Assembly (NCBI GenBank): GCA_019358895.1
Contig: JAHHIG010000002.1
Span: 434,001-498,000 of the forward strand
Direction: 5' to 3'
Source of the DNA: Tildeniella nuda ZEHNDER 1965/U140
GTDB taxonomy: Bacteria > Cyanobacteriota > Cyanobacteriia > Leptolyngbyales > Leptolyngbyaceae
Length of the DNA: 64,000 nt
Translations under genes and position numbers: made by a program
In this document: one piece after another, positions 34,727 to 43,807 of the stretch
Layout: every line of letters begins with the position of its first letter
Position numbering within the stretch: position 1 is the first letter of the stretch
Notes under the pieces: model-generated
What the model was told of the DNA's origin: nothing
Databases searched by the model: none
Seen by the model: only the letters and a program-made list of their open reading frames with translations

Positions 34727-35080
34727 ATGTCTCACTTCAATAGTCTCCGCAGTAAGCTGACTGACATTGCCATTTTGCAAGACTCCCTCCATCAACTGGG
34801 GTTTATTGTTCAAACTAATGCAATGGTGCGTGGCTCCGGCTATCAAACCGTTCGAGCTGACATTGTTGCCGTGCTCGAGGGTGGCTATGACTTGGGCTGG
34901 TCTCGTAACGAGGATGGTTCACTTGATTTAATTGCTGACCTCTGGGGCGTGGCCAGAAAGCACGACATGTCTAAATTGCTTAGCACAATCAATCAAAAAT
35001 ATGCCGTGTATCAGACTCTGGCAGCCGTGCAGCGTCCTGGCTTGCAGAACGCTACAGTCAAGCTGGTGACGCAATCCTAG
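34727..35080 (+). CDS. DUF1257 (Ycf35-like) protein
   Basis: A 117-residue protein of the DUF1257/Ycf35 family, conserved in cyanobacteria and algal plastids, of uncertain function. MSHFNSLRSKLTDIAILQDS is the family's characteristic start; VLEGGYDLGWSRNEDGSLDL and SKLLSTINQKYAVY follow. I chose the ATG at 34727, with AAGGA eleven bases upstream; the frame is open upstream only by chance. Confidence 0.9.
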   Translation: MSHFNSLRSKLTDIAILQDSLHQLGFIVQTNAMVRGSGYQTVRADIVAVLEGGYDLGWSRNEDGSLDLIADLWGVARKHDMSKLLSTINQKYAVYQTLAAVQRPGLQNATVKLVTQS

Positions 35081-35206
35081 TCTTTGTGTATTCCCAATCA
35101 AGGTCTGAAGCTCGGCGTTTTGCTGATCTTTAGACCACCCTGCCGCTTGAAACAGACGGTACAATTCACAGTCCAATACTTGCCTGCCAACCAATCTTCA
35201 ATACCT

Positions 35207-35466
35207 ATGACTACCAATCCAGACCGCCATCATGATGATGTCATGAGTGCCAGCGCGGTTGCTGAAGCGTCTCTGCTTTTGACTAAACTGCGAGGGGGAC
35301 TTTGGAACTTTGGTAGCTTCGCCTGGATATTTGCCCTTACCGATCGCAGTCTTGCCATCTTTGCGGCTGGCGATTGGTCTGCGATCGCGCTTGCTCAGAT
35401 GTTTAGCGACAGGAGCGGTGGAACTACGACCCATCTATGCGGTGGTTGGAGCGATCGGCTGATCTG
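35207..35466 (+). pseudogene. Possible frameshifted small ORF
   Basis: From ATG 35207 the frame reads MTTNPDRHHDDVMSASAVAE and GGLWNFGSFAWIFALTDRSL, then turns to non-protein-like residues after about 35400. In a neighbouring frame LATGAVELRPIYAVVGAIG follows and stops, suggesting a small membrane protein broken by a frameshift. No family recognised. Confidence 0.3.
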
Positions 35467-35588
35467 AACTTGACCACAATCACTATCAAGGTGAAGACAG
35501 GAGCAGCGGTAGAACCTTTGACTGCAAAAAGCCCACACATCCTGCATTCCATCGTTTTCAGCTATCTAGCTATGGCTCTCTTTCACTT

Positions 35589-35687
35589 AGGACCTACGCG
35601 TAAGGTGTTTAGATCCCCGACTTCTGATTAAACCTCAGTCACAAAAGCCTAATCCATCGTAGAAGTCGGGGATCTTTGCGTGAGTCC
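35589..35687. repeat. MITE with AGGACCTACGC / GCGTGAGTCCT ends
   Basis: A 99-base element with imperfect terminal repeats close to those of 16723-16836, and a perfect 15-base inner arm AGATCCCCGACTTCT matched by its complement. It lies between the Ycf35-like region and the small Cys-motif protein gene. Confidence 0.82.
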
Positions 35688-35722
35688 TATCACTAAGTTG
35701 TTTTCGTTTTCAAGTAATTATT

Positions 35723-36049
35723 ATGCTCATTCCACTTTTGCTTCACGTTGCGCCATTTATAAAAAACGCTGTTGCTACAGGTTGTTTGCTGGTTCTAGTC
35801 AGTCTCTTGTGGTCGATCGGGAAAACTCTCATGCGAGGTCAGACAACGCTGCAACGTTTGCACCAGATTCCATGCTACCGCTGTATCTTTTTCACGGGTG
35901 ATTATCGTCTCAAATGTACCGTTCATCCTCACAAAGCACTGAGTGAAGAGGCGATCGGCTGTCTTGATTACGAATCGGCTGTGAGACTCTCATCAACCTA
36001 CAGGAGAAGTTGCACCAACGGCACGGCAAAGCGAAAGGCAGTACTTTAA
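35723..36049 (+). CDS. Small membrane protein with Cys motif, conserved in cyanobacteria
   Basis: A 108-residue protein with one hydrophobic segment (NAVATGCLLVLVSLLWSIG) and then a cysteine-bearing region QIPCYRCIFFTGDYRLKCTV and HPHKALSEEAIGCLDYE. I recall this CxxC...C...C pattern from uncharacterised cyanobacterial proteins; it suggests metal or redox binding, which is inference. The tail after DYES is basic and poorly conserved in character. No functional neighbour. Confidence 0.7.
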   Translation: MLIPLLLHVAPFIKNAVATGCLLVLVSLLWSIGKTLMRGQTTLQRLHQIPCYRCIFFTGDYRLKCTVHPHKALSEEAIGCLDYESAVRLSSTYRRSCTNGTAKRKAVL

Positions 36050-36325
36050 GTTGTGGCTCAGGGCTAGTCATTTGACATTGCCAGCAAGCGAAAGTTGTGG
36101 CATCGGATGAAACAGCAGATCTGGACCGTTGCGAAGAGGCAGAAGGCGGAAGGAAAGTTGAAAAATATGTGGTTCGCGCAGACAGCGCTATACCGTTGCG
36201 AAGAGGCAGAAGGCAGAGGGCAGAAGGAAAGAGAAATGCGGCTTCCCGTCTGCCTCCTGTCTTCAGGCACAAACACTGACCTCGTTTAAATAAGAACTGC
36301 CACACCAGTTCTAACAACTAACCTC
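36050..36325. repeat. AGGCAGAAGG-rich hairpin repeat region
   Basis: CGTTGCGAAGAGGCAGAAGG occurs twice (about 36127 and 36192) with further GGCAGAGGGCAGAAGG, and CTTCCCGTCTGCCTCCTGTC gives an imperfect inverted copy. The right end AAATAAGAACTG resembles that of the 31603 element. No coding pattern. Confidence 0.6.
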
Positions 36326-37507
36326 CTAGCTCACTGGAGGCACCTGCGGCAAGTTTGGGTCTTGATCCAGATTGCCCATATTGGGAATATCAACATTGCC
36401 CGTTGTGAGAAAGCGAAATGTTTCTTGATACAGGCTTTGCCAGAAACGGTTGCTCATGTTCTGGCTGACTTCTGTGGGATCGACCATTGGATGCGGCACC
36501 AAATCCATTGCACGGTAGAGATAGTATTGGTTACCGTCCTGTTCTGCGCCTGTCTTCTCGTAAAAATCCTGATTTGTCTTAATGTCAGCCGCATCTTCGT
36601 TTTCGGTTAGCACCATGAAAATGGGCACTTTTTTCAGCGAATGAATCGACGCGGGACTCATCACCACACTGCCGCCAAAGCGATCGGCTGCCGTAAAGCA
36701 GCCTACCGGAAACATCAGATTAGGGTCCCAACCCATTTCTTTAATATCTAACGGTCCTGCAAGGTTGACATACTGCCGCCGCTGTTCGCCATACACTTTC
36801 AACAGGGGTGCATAGACAACTGCCTTCTGGACGCGATCGGGGTTTGCTGCTGCCAATGCCAACGCCACAGCCCCACCAACCGATAAGCCCACTGTGTAGA
36901 CCGCACCGGGAATGGGTTCTATGTCCGCCAGACGTGCTTTTGCGTTCGTCAGATAGTCCAGATGAGACGAGATGAAATATTCGTCAAAAGCAGGATCATC
37001 GGTAGTTTCGATCGACTGCACAATCTCCAGCAGACGTGGCTCAATACTGACCAACCGAGATACCAGCGCTGCCTGCTGCAACGGATTGGGTTGGGCAGCA
37101 AGATTGGGATTGCTGGCAATGTTACCAAAGTAGGTCTGTAGCACTGGATCTTGTGCCACTTTTTCTTTCAGCGGATCGGCAATTTCGGGTTTGAGGTCAA
37201 CCTGTGCCCAGTTCTTCGCAGGGCGGATGAGCGAATGTCCTGCGATCGACGCTTGATAGACATTAAACCCGTTACGAAACAGGTAATCTGCCAACCGCCA
37301 CATCTGATGCGGCTTGGCGCTGAACCCATGAAACAGCAGCACTGTACCTAGAATCGGCTCTCCCGGTTCATGAAACAGGTAGTAAGGGTATGCGCCCTCA
37401 CGCCGATCGGGATTGCTGTCGATGCTACCGATGTAGGCAGCGATCGCCTGCTTTGCCTGGTCAAGTTGCGTCGCCGTTGGTGTCACAGATTGCAAACTCA
37501 TGCACAA
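36326..37507 (-). CDS. Alpha/beta-hydrolase family protein
   Basis: A 393-residue alpha/beta hydrolase. LGTVLLFHGFSAKPHQMWRL gives the oxyanion loop (HGF), and VYTVGLSVGGAVALALAAAN the nucleophile elbow G-L-S-V-G with Ser. VVYAPLLKVYGEQ and IFMVLTENEDAADIKTNQDF supply the acid region, and LVPHPMVDP probably the His. There is no signal peptide, so it is likely a cytoplasmic esterase or lipase-like enzyme of unknown substrate. Start: ATG in MCMSLQ, or the second ATG two codons later (MSLQSV). Confidence 0.88.
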   Translation of the reverse strand: MCMSLQSVTPTATQLDQAKQAIAAYIGSIDSNPDRREGAYPYYLFHEPGEPILGTVLLFHGFSAKPHQMWRLADYLFRNGFNVYQASIAGHSLIRPAKNWAQVDLKPEIADPLKEKVAQDPVLQTYFGNIASNPNLAAQPNPLQQAALVSRLVSIEPRLLEIVQSIETTDDPAFDEYFISSHLDYLTNAKARLADIEPIPGAVYTVGLSVGGAVALALAAANPDRVQKAVVYAPLLKVYGEQRRQYVNLAGPLDIKEMGWDPNLMFPVGCFTAADRFGGSVVMSPASIHSLKKVPIFMVLTENEDAADIKTNQDFYEKTGAEQDGNQYYLYRAMDLVPHPMVDPTEVSQNMSNRFWQSLYQETFRFLTTGNVDIPNMGNLDQDPNLPQVPPVS

Positions 37508-37519
37508 TACTCCTGGGGA

Positions 37520-37839
37520 CTAGAAGGATGAACCGCGTTGCTTCAGAAACTCTGCCTCTGCTGGCGTAGACGCACGACCGAGTATAGAGTTGCGGTGCGG
37601 AAAACGCCCAAACCGCTCAATGACCGCTAAGTGTTTTACAGCATAGTCATAAGTACCAGCCGCATCAGGACTATTCCGCAGAGAGTAGAATAATTCAACC
37701 GCTTGTCGCTGATGCTCTAGATTTTCGCTGTGTTCCAGCGGCATGTAAAGAAACCAGCGCTGGACAACAGGCAACGACTGATCAAAGCCTTGCAAAATTG
37801 CCTTCTGCGCGATCGCCAGTGCCTGAGCATGGGAAGGTG
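37520..37839 (-). pseudogene. DUF924-family protein, N-terminally truncated
   Basis: The frame reads SHAQALAIAQKAILQGFDQS, then LPVVQRWFLYMPLEHSENLE and RFGRFPHRNSILGRASTPAE, ending FLKQRGSSF. This is the C-terminal half of DUF924 proteins, which are about 180-200 residues. The homology begins next to a low-complexity run of GTGAGGG (37836-37860), and no normal start is visible; TTG at 37795 is the first candidate. The N-terminal half appears lost at the low-complexity junction. Confidence 0.7.
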
Positions 37840-38055
37840 AGGGGTGAGGGGTGAGGGGGTAGGAGCGATGAGTAAAGGCTGATCGCTGATCGCTGATAGC
37901 CGATAGCCGATAGCTGACTGCTAACTCCTGACCACACTTTTAGCCTTTAGCCTTTCACATCAAAATTCCCCGACCTTGATGATAGCCCTGACGAGCGATC
38001 GCCAAAGACCTCCACCAACAACGGGGAACTTAATTTACTAATGACTAGGCTTGTT

Positions 38056-38541
38056 TCAAGACATTGCTTGAATAATGTAGTCGAAATAAGGCGTTGCTTC
38101 TGCCGCATCGTCAGCCGAAAGTAGCTCCAGAGAAGCCGCTTTTAGACAACGAATTGCTTCTGCCATACCAGGAACGGGTACACCTAAAGCGTTGTACATT
38201 TCGCGTGCGCCAATCAACCCGATTTTTTCGATCGGCTCTTTATCGCCTGACAAAATGCCGTATGTTACCAGACGCAAGTACCAACCGTAGTCACGCAGAC
38301 AGAGGGCACGCTGCTTATCGCCGTAGGCATTGCCACCGGGAGCGATAAAGTCTGGGCGCTTTTTCCAAAGCTGCTTACTTGCTTCTTGAACAATTTTTTT
38401 CTCACTTTCCGATAGCGTGGCAGCGATACGGGTACGCTGCTCGCCAGTTTTAAAGAAGCCTTGCAAGCCCTGAAGTTCGCCCAAGGTGGGATAACGCAGT
38501 TCATCGTCGGCTTGCAGAATGACTTGGCTAACTACACTCAT
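38056..38541 (-). CDS. apcD: Allophycocyanin B alpha-type subunit
   Basis: A 161-residue phycobiliprotein. The start [20 protein letters not shown] and [20 protein letters not shown], with the chromophore-binding Cys in the CLRDYGWY segment, are diagnostic, and [10 protein letters not shown] is the expected end. It matches ApcD, a terminal emitter of the phycobilisome core that passes energy to photosystem I or II. I moved the start to the ATG at 38541; the open frame continues upstream without homology. It stands alone, away from the other phycobilisome genes. Confidence 0.92.
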   Translation of the reverse strand: MSVVSQVILQADDELRYPTLGELQGLQGFFKTGEQRTRIAATLSESEKKIVQEASKQLWKKRPDFIAPGGNAYGDKQRALCLRDYGWYLRLVTYGILSGDKEPIEKIGLIGAREMYNALGVPVPGMAEAIRCLKAASLELLSADDAAEATPYFDYIIQAMS

Positions 38542-38692
38542 AATTATGGCTGTCTCTGCGGATATCTCTCTGTAGTTTAGCGACTCAAGGGGACGGAGCG
38601 AAAGGGAAAAGAAAAAATTGCTGAGTGAGAGTTTACAAACGTTAACATTCAGGGCATTCGATCGCTCCTCAGCACTGGTCACTCACTCAGCA

Positions 38693-38953
38693 TCATGCGT
38701 GGCGATTAACTTCTTCCTGGAGCCATGCGTCAGTCGGTTGACCGTCTTTACGACGCAGCTCAATCTCCACTGTCATCACCTGACCCGAACCAGGAGGCGC
38801 TGGCTTTTGGTTAAACAGAATGTCGTAAGCACCAGGATCTTCGTTGCGTTCCTTTAACCAGTCCTGCACCTTGAGAGGGGCAAAAAATGACTGCCCCTGC
38901 TCAAACATGCGAGTGACCTCCATCTGGAGTGTAAAAGGGTTCAACCGAGGCAT
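38693..38953 (-). CDS. Small conserved-looking protein upstream of apcD
   Basis: An 86-residue soluble protein: MPRLNPFTLQMEVTRMFEQG, QSFFAPLKVQDWLKERNEDP and VMTVEIELRRKDGQPTDAWL. It has good codon use and a plausible start. It is on the same strand as apcD, about 150 bases upstream. I do not recognise the family. Confidence 0.65.
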   Translation of the reverse strand: MPRLNPFTLQMEVTRMFEQGQSFFAPLKVQDWLKERNEDPGAYDILFNQKPAPPGSGQVMTVEIELRRKDGQPTDAWLQEEVNRHA

Positions 38954-39220
38954 CGTTGTAGCCGCTCAAGTACATGTCCATTTTAGCTCATAGGCTAAAA
39001 ACTCTTTCAAAAAGCCCACAGGCTAAAGATTCTGGCGTTGCTGAACAAAAATATGAATTGTCAAATCTGCCCTCACCCTAACCCTCTCCCAACGGGCGAT
39101 GGAACTCGATTCGATTCTAGCTCCCTTCTCCTTGGGGAGAAGGGCTGGGGATGAGGGAAATCATACTTGCATTCAGCAACGCCAAGATTCTTTCAAAAAG
39201 CCCACAGACCACACGCTCTT

Positions 39221-39934
39221 CTAAAACGTCTGCGTCTTGGAATTGTCTGAAAATAAGCCCAGCAGTGGACCCAAGATCGCACCAAAAACAAAGCCCCCTG
39301 CGTGAGCCCAGTATGCAATGCCGCCGCTCTCCATTCCAATGTTCATCGGCGCTTCCAGGCTGGCTAACCCGTAAAGGGCTTGCTGCAAAAACCAAAACCC
39401 CAGAAAGGCAAAGGCTGGTACACGAAACGTCCAGAAGAAAAAGCCGAGAGGAATCAGGGTTAGCACTTCTGCTTTGGGAAAGCGCAAGATGTAGGCACCC
39501 ATTACGCCCGCGATCGCGCCACTTGCCCCCAATGATGGAATGGCTGAGCCGGAGGAGAAAAACCATTGCGTTAGCGCTGCCAAAGCACCACACGCAAGAT
39601 AAAAGATTAAATATTTAACGTGTCCCAAACGGTCTTCGACATTATTGCCAAAGATCCAGAGAAACAGCATGTTGCCAGCAACGTGTAAAAAGCCGCCGTG
39701 CAGAAACTGAGAGGTGAAGAGGGTAATCCATTCTGGCAATGGTTGAACGGCTAATTGACCAGAGAAACTAGCCGTTAACTCCCTAGGAACGACTGCCCAA
39801 ATGCGAAAAAACTGCTCAAGCTGGGGTGGCGATAGACTTAGTTCGTAAAGAAAAACCAGAATATTCGCAGCGATCAACACATAGGTTACAACCGGAGTAA
39901 TGCTCGTTGGATTATTGTCACGAAGGGGAACCAC
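39221..39934 (-). CDS. Rhomboid-family intramembrane serine protease
   Basis: A 237-residue multi-pass membrane protease. Key segments: PVVTYVLIAANILVFLYELS (helix 1), FLHGGFLHVAGNMLFLWIFG (the H-x3-H-x3-N of helix 2), LGASGAIAGVMGAYIL with the nucleophile Ser, and YWAHAGGFVFGAILG with the catalytic His. Six helices are visible. It cleaves membrane proteins within the bilayer; the substrate is unknown. The start at 39934 (MVPLRDNN) matches family N-termini. Confidence 0.93.
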   Translation of the reverse strand: MVPLRDNNPTSITPVVTYVLIAANILVFLYELSLSPPQLEQFFRIWAVVPRELTASFSGQLAVQPLPEWITLFTSQFLHGGFLHVAGNMLFLWIFGNNVEDRLGHVKYLIFYLACGALAALTQWFFSSGSAIPSLGASGAIAGVMGAYILRFPKAEVLTLIPLGFFFWTFRVPAFAFLGFWFLQQALYGLASLEAPMNIGMESGGIAYWAHAGGFVFGAILGPLLGLFSDNSKTQTF

Positions 39935-40165
39935 CGATTTTTCCTTCTTTGTAGTTGGCTAGAAGCGAGAATACTACACTTCGTTCCCAATGAGAGCTGA
40001 TCCAGGGACAGATTGTTAAACAGTGCCCCTGATGCGCTCAGGAAGGCTCAGAAAAAGGCACGATCGTTCCGTTAGCAACATTTCAGGCTAGACGATCGCC
40101 CAGTTTACATTGAAATTTCCAGCAGACAAGTCGCGCAAGCCACCGATCGTCTACCAACCTTTCGT

Positions 40166-40495
40166 CTACCAGCCTTTTTGAGATTGCTCTAGAACGTAGG
40201 TTGCAACATCTTCAATTTGCGTCGTATTCAGCCGCCCACGAAAGGACGGCATCGCGTTTTTACCCTTAGTTACCTGATTTTTAATCGCGTCTAAAGAAGC
40301 CATACCGTACTGCTCCAACGCTTCTTTCTTCAGCGTCTTTTTCGCAAGGATGACATTGTTGCCACCCATGTGGCAGGCAGCACAGTTCGCATTGAAGAGT
40401 TTTGCACCGTTTGCAGGATTACCTGCCTGTGCTGGCGCTGCCAGACTAATGAGCAGCACGATCGCCAGCAGGGCTGTGAGCAACAGTCTCTTCAA
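40166..40495 (-). CDS. petJ: Cytochrome c6
   Basis: A 109-residue precursor of the small soluble c-type cytochrome that carries electrons from cytochrome b6f to photosystem I in the thylakoid lumen. The signal peptide LLLTALLAIVLLISLAAPAQ is cleaved after AQA. The haem site is CAACHMGG and the axial Met lies in NAMPSFRGRL. I chose the TTG at 40495 (MKRLLLTALL); a longer frame from the ATG at 40591 would put 32 unusual residues before the signal. It lies next to petE, its copper-dependent alternative. Confidence 0.93.
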   Translation of the reverse strand: MKRLLLTALLAIVLLISLAAPAQAGNPANGAKLFNANCAACHMGGNNVILAKKTLKKEALEQYGMASLDAIKNQVTKGKNAMPSFRGRLNTTQIEDVATYVLEQSQKGW

Positions 40496-40600
40496 ACGGT
40501 TTTCCTTCCAGTTAGGTGTTTTTGTAGGAGTTGAGGTGCCAAGCAACAGAATGTTTTGACAGAGCGGGGTGATGTTCGATCGGGCAGCCATAAAACAGAA

Positions 40601-40635
40601 ATGGAACTATCTCCAGTCTTAGCAGATAGTTCCAT
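40601..40635 (-). terminator. Terminator between petE and petJ
   Basis: On the minus strand ATGGAACTATCT and AGATAGTTCCAT form a perfect 12-base stem with an 11-base loop, followed by TTTCTGTTTT. It lies 13 bases past the petE stop and would separate petE transcription from petJ. Confidence 0.8.
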
Positions 40636-40647
40636 TCAATTTGTCAG

Positions 40648-41067
40648 TTAGCCTGCAACGGTCAGCTTACCGACCATGCCAGCACCCCGGTGAGGCGCGC
40701 AGAAGTAAGAGTATTCACCAGCCGCGAGGTCTTTGGGGATGGTCAACTCATAGCCCTTGCCAGGAGACATTTCGAGCTGAGGATGAGACAGAGACTTGGC
40801 GAGTGCCTTATCTTTCCCAGGAATCGCTTTGTCATCAAAGATGACATTGTGGGGAGGCACTTTGTTGACAACCCAATTGACTGTGTCACCTGGTTTGACG
40901 GTCAGGTTAGCAGGTTGGAAAACCAACAGCCCGTTATCAGCGCCCATTTTGACCGTGAAGGCTTCGGCAGCAGCCGGAGCAACAGACACGACAAAGCTAC
41001 CAATAACGAGTAGGGCAGCCATCAGGCTGAGGCAAAGACTTTTCGTCACAGAATTGATTGATTTCAT
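40648..41067 (-). CDS. petE: Plastocyanin
   Basis: A 139-residue precursor. The signal peptide ([20 protein letters not shown]) ends at APAAAEA. Mature protein: [32 protein letters not shown] with the first copper His, and [19 protein letters not shown] with Cys, His and Met of the type 1 copper site. It shuttles electrons from cytochrome b6f to photosystem I when copper is available. A terminator follows. The petJ gene downstream encodes the alternative carrier. Confidence 0.96.
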   Translation of the reverse strand: MKSINSVTKSLCLSLMAALLVIGSFVVSVAPAAAEAFTVKMGADNGLLVFQPANLTVKPGDTVNWVVNKVPPHNVIFDDKAIPGKDKALAKSLSHPQLEMSPGKGYELTIPKDLAAGEYSYFCAPHRGAGMVGKLTVAG

Positions 41068-41190
41068 AGCTCTCTTAGGGATTTAAGCGCATTACACACT
41101 TACGATCTTAAACCATATGTACGACAGCGCGTCGAAGAATCCAAACGGTTATGCAGCGCAAGCTATGAGACTTTGACAACGACCGATCGC

Positions 41191-41691
41191 CTACTTCTCT
41201 GGAAAGAGCGCGCCGCCCCATCCTGGTGCTGTTTGAGCCGCCCTCAACACGAAGCCAGCTAGGCTTTCAATCTGCGCCTGAGACAGCCAGCTTTCAGGAA
41301 TTTGGCGGCACCAAAACGTTTCTTCAGTACCGTTGTAGGTCATGGGTTGCCTGAGATAAGCAACCAAACTGCTGACGGTATCGCGTCGCGGCGTTGCGCC
41401 CTGTAAGTCTGCCAACGAGAGGGATACGGTGGGGTCGGGCAACGTCGCCCCCCCTACATGACAGTTGAGACAGTTACGTTCAAAAAGCTGTTTGCCAGCC
41501 GCAAATTCGTCTGCCGGAAAGAGCCGCGTTTTGCCTTGCTCATCTAAGGCTAGAGGGACTGGTTCAGTGACACGCAAGTAGCGGGTTACGTAGGCATCAG
41601 TCGCCGCATAGGCTGGGGAAGCGATCGCTAGCGGCAAAACCATAAACAGAGCGAGAAGGAACAGGCAAACCCTAAAAAAGCGATGCTGCAT
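41191..41691 (-). CDS. psbV2: PsbV2-type cytochrome c
   Basis: A 166-residue exported c-type cytochrome similar to PsbV. The signal peptide (VCLFLLALFMVLPLAIA) is followed by SPAYA. The haem site is CLNCHVGG, then LPDPTVSLSLADLQGATPRR as in PsbV. The usual second axial His region is replaced by TEETFWCRQIPESWLSQAQI, the known PsbV2 difference. I chose the ATG at 41691; the frame is open further upstream. It follows psbV directly, the usual arrangement. Confidence 0.92.
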   Translation of the reverse strand: MQHRFFRVCLFLLALFMVLPLAIASPAYAATDAYVTRYLRVTEPVPLALDEQGKTRLFPADEFAAGKQLFERNCLNCHVGGATLPDPTVSLSLADLQGATPRRDTVSSLVAYLRQPMTYNGTEETFWCRQIPESWLSQAQIESLAGFVLRAAQTAPGWGGALFPEK

Positions 41692-41814
41692 AGGTAACGG
41701 CTCACTCAAACTAAAAAGACCCAAACGATCAGATTGTAGACTTTTGTTAAGCTTACAGCCCGATCACTCAGGTCTTTCAGTAGAAGCATAGGGACTTTAG
41801 TGAACCTAAGCTAC

Positions 41815-42306
41815 TTAGTAATAGATCTTGCCGCCGCCCCACTTGTCGCCAACCACTTTCGGTTGCAGCAAAATGTGACCTGCGATCGCTACCAGGTCAT
41901 CTTCTGTCAGGTTACGCATTTCAGGAAAGTTATCCTTGCTCTTAAGGCTAGGATGCACTTCAGCGATGGATTGGGCACCATCGTAGGTTGTGGGGTCTTT
42001 CATGTAGTCTACCAGTGCGTCCACGGTATTGCGGGGCGGTGTTGCCAGCGCCAGCGATTCTGGCTCCAGACCAACGTTCGGATCTGTCTTGGTGACACCA
42101 CCTGCATGGCATTGGGCACAGGCGTACTGAAATAGACGTTTACCTTCTTTGACCTGTTTGAGGCTCAGTTCCACCGTTCCACCATTAGCGTCGAGCGGAA
42201 TTGTTCGAGTGGCTGGATCTAGTTCAGCCGCCGAGACGCTGCTGACAAACGTCTGAAAAGCGAAGAATACAGTGGCTACAACAAGCCAAATGTACCTTTT
42301 AAGCAT
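41815..42306 (-). CDS. psbV: Cytochrome c550 of photosystem II
   Basis: A 163-residue precursor of the extrinsic PSII cytochrome that stabilises the oxygen-evolving complex on the lumen side. Signal peptide about residues 1-26 (LVVATVFFAFQTFVSSVSAA). Mature protein: TVELSLKQVKEGKRLFQYAC, haem CAQCHAGGVTKTDPNVGLEP, and the second haem ligand in IAEVHPSLKSKDNFPEMRNL. It ends WGGGKIYY as expected. All features normal. Confidence 0.97.
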   Translation of the reverse strand: MLKRYIWLVVATVFFAFQTFVSSVSAAELDPATRTIPLDANGGTVELSLKQVKEGKRLFQYACAQCHAGGVTKTDPNVGLEPESLALATPPRNTVDALVDYMKDPTTYDGAQSIAEVHPSLKSKDNFPEMRNLTEDDLVAIAGHILLQPKVVGDKWGGGKIYY

Positions 42307-42591
42307 GGTTCTCCTTACTGTGGCTCAGGTATTTGGGTTATTAAGATGCCGGACTCAGTTAGCTTTATCTGGATGCCTCAGAACATGCTTGAAGCAGCAT
42401 TCCAGGCGGTAGCCAGGTGTGTTCAAAGCACAAGGTGCCAGGGAATGGAGAGCGTTACCGTCACATTCGCCAAAGCTAGACGAGTCTGGAGTTAAAATGA
42501 ATTCCCTTCTGATTGTACAGGCGAAGCGTACCCTCTATAGAACGGTCAAAGTTCTTCACAAGTGCTGCTATCGCCGGGTTTATCAAGCCCC

Positions 42592-43527
42592 TCACAAATT
42601 GACGTTTTCTGGAGTGGTGACGCTGAGCGATCGCACACCTGACAGGTGAACAGGTAAATGAGTCGGCGCAGAAGGCTGATGCAAACGAATGAGTTGTGCC
42701 AGAGTTTTCTTGAGCTGAGTACGCGGCACGATCGCATCGACAAAGCCATGTTCCAGCAAGTATTCTGCCGTTTGAAAATCATCGGGCAGCTTTTCGCGCA
42801 GCGTTTGCTCAACGACTCTACGTCCAGCGAAGCCGATCGTCGCTTTGGGTTCTGCCAGGATGATATCTCCCAACATGGCAAAACTGGCGGTGACTCCTCC
42901 CGTTGTGGGATGTGTGAGTACGGGAATATAGAGCAGGCGAGCCTCACGATGGCGTTCTAGAGCACCAGAAATTTTCGCCATTTGCATCAGGCTCAGCATC
43001 CCTTCCTGCATTCTGGCTCCGCCTGACGCACACACGATAATGACAGCCAGCCGTTCACGAGTGGCACGTTCAATTAGGCGAGTCAGCTTCTCGCCTACGA
43101 CAGAACCCATGCTGCCACCCATAAAGCGAAAGTCCATCACGCCGATCGCGACTGGTAACTCATCCAGTTGACCGACCCCAGTTTGCACAGCATCGAGCAG
43201 CTTGAGTTTGTCTTGCGTTTCGCGGAGACGATCGCTGTAGGGTTTACGATCGCGAAACTTCAACGGATCCGTTGCAGAGAGACCTTCATCCAGGGCAATC
43301 CATGTATTGGTATCGACCAACTGACGAATCCGCTCATCGCTGTAAACGCGGATGTGATGATTGCACTCTAAGCAAACCATCTGGTTTGTTCGCAAATCTT
43401 TGGTATAAGTAAGCACACCGCATGACTCACATTTTGCCCAAAGCCCATCGGCAATTTCTCGTTCTTGCCGATCTTTACTGATGGGTCCAGCTTTTTGCCG
43501 ATTGGCAAACCAGTCAAATAACGACAT
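42592..43527 (-). CDS. accD: Acetyl-CoA carboxylase carboxyltransferase subunit beta
   Basis: A 311-residue protein; with AccA it transfers carboxyl from biotin to acetyl-CoA, making malonyl-CoA for fatty-acid synthesis. The N-terminal zinc ribbon is [14 protein letters not shown] and [12 protein letters not shown]. The crotonase-like core holds [40 protein letters not shown] and [20 protein letters not shown]. Length and motifs are normal. The C-terminal tail ([14 protein letters not shown]) is variable in the family. Confidence 0.97.
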   Translation of the reverse strand: MSLFDWFANRQKAGPISKDRQEREIADGLWAKCESCGVLTYTKDLRTNQMVCLECNHHIRVYSDERIRQLVDTNTWIALDEGLSATDPLKFRDRKPYSDRLRETQDKLKLLDAVQTGVGQLDELPVAIGVMDFRFMGGSMGSVVGEKLTRLIERATRERLAVIIVCASGGARMQEGMLSLMQMAKISGALERHREARLLYIPVLTHPTTGGVTASFAMLGDIILAEPKATIGFAGRRVVEQTLREKLPDDFQTAEYLLEHGFVDAIVPRTQLKKTLAQLIRLHQPSAPTHLPVHLSGVRSLSVTTPENVNL

Positions 43528-43807
43528 GAGCGCGGTAGTTCCTTACTAACTCGCTACCTGTCCATACCTCAGCCAAAACCTCAGATATGCGATCAAAAGC
43601 CGAACAGATAGCCTGATTTCCCCAAACTCCATCTTGCCAGATTCTGACCCTGCCAGAGCCTAGGCGCTTGCTAAAAAATAACTGCACACTTTTGGATTAG
43701 CGATCAGCTTTTCGCTGACGGCTACAGACCATGCTGCTATTTCTGTACAACTCCTAAGCGCTAAGACTGCAATCAAAACCATTTAGTTGCTGACCGATCA
43801 TAGCAGG

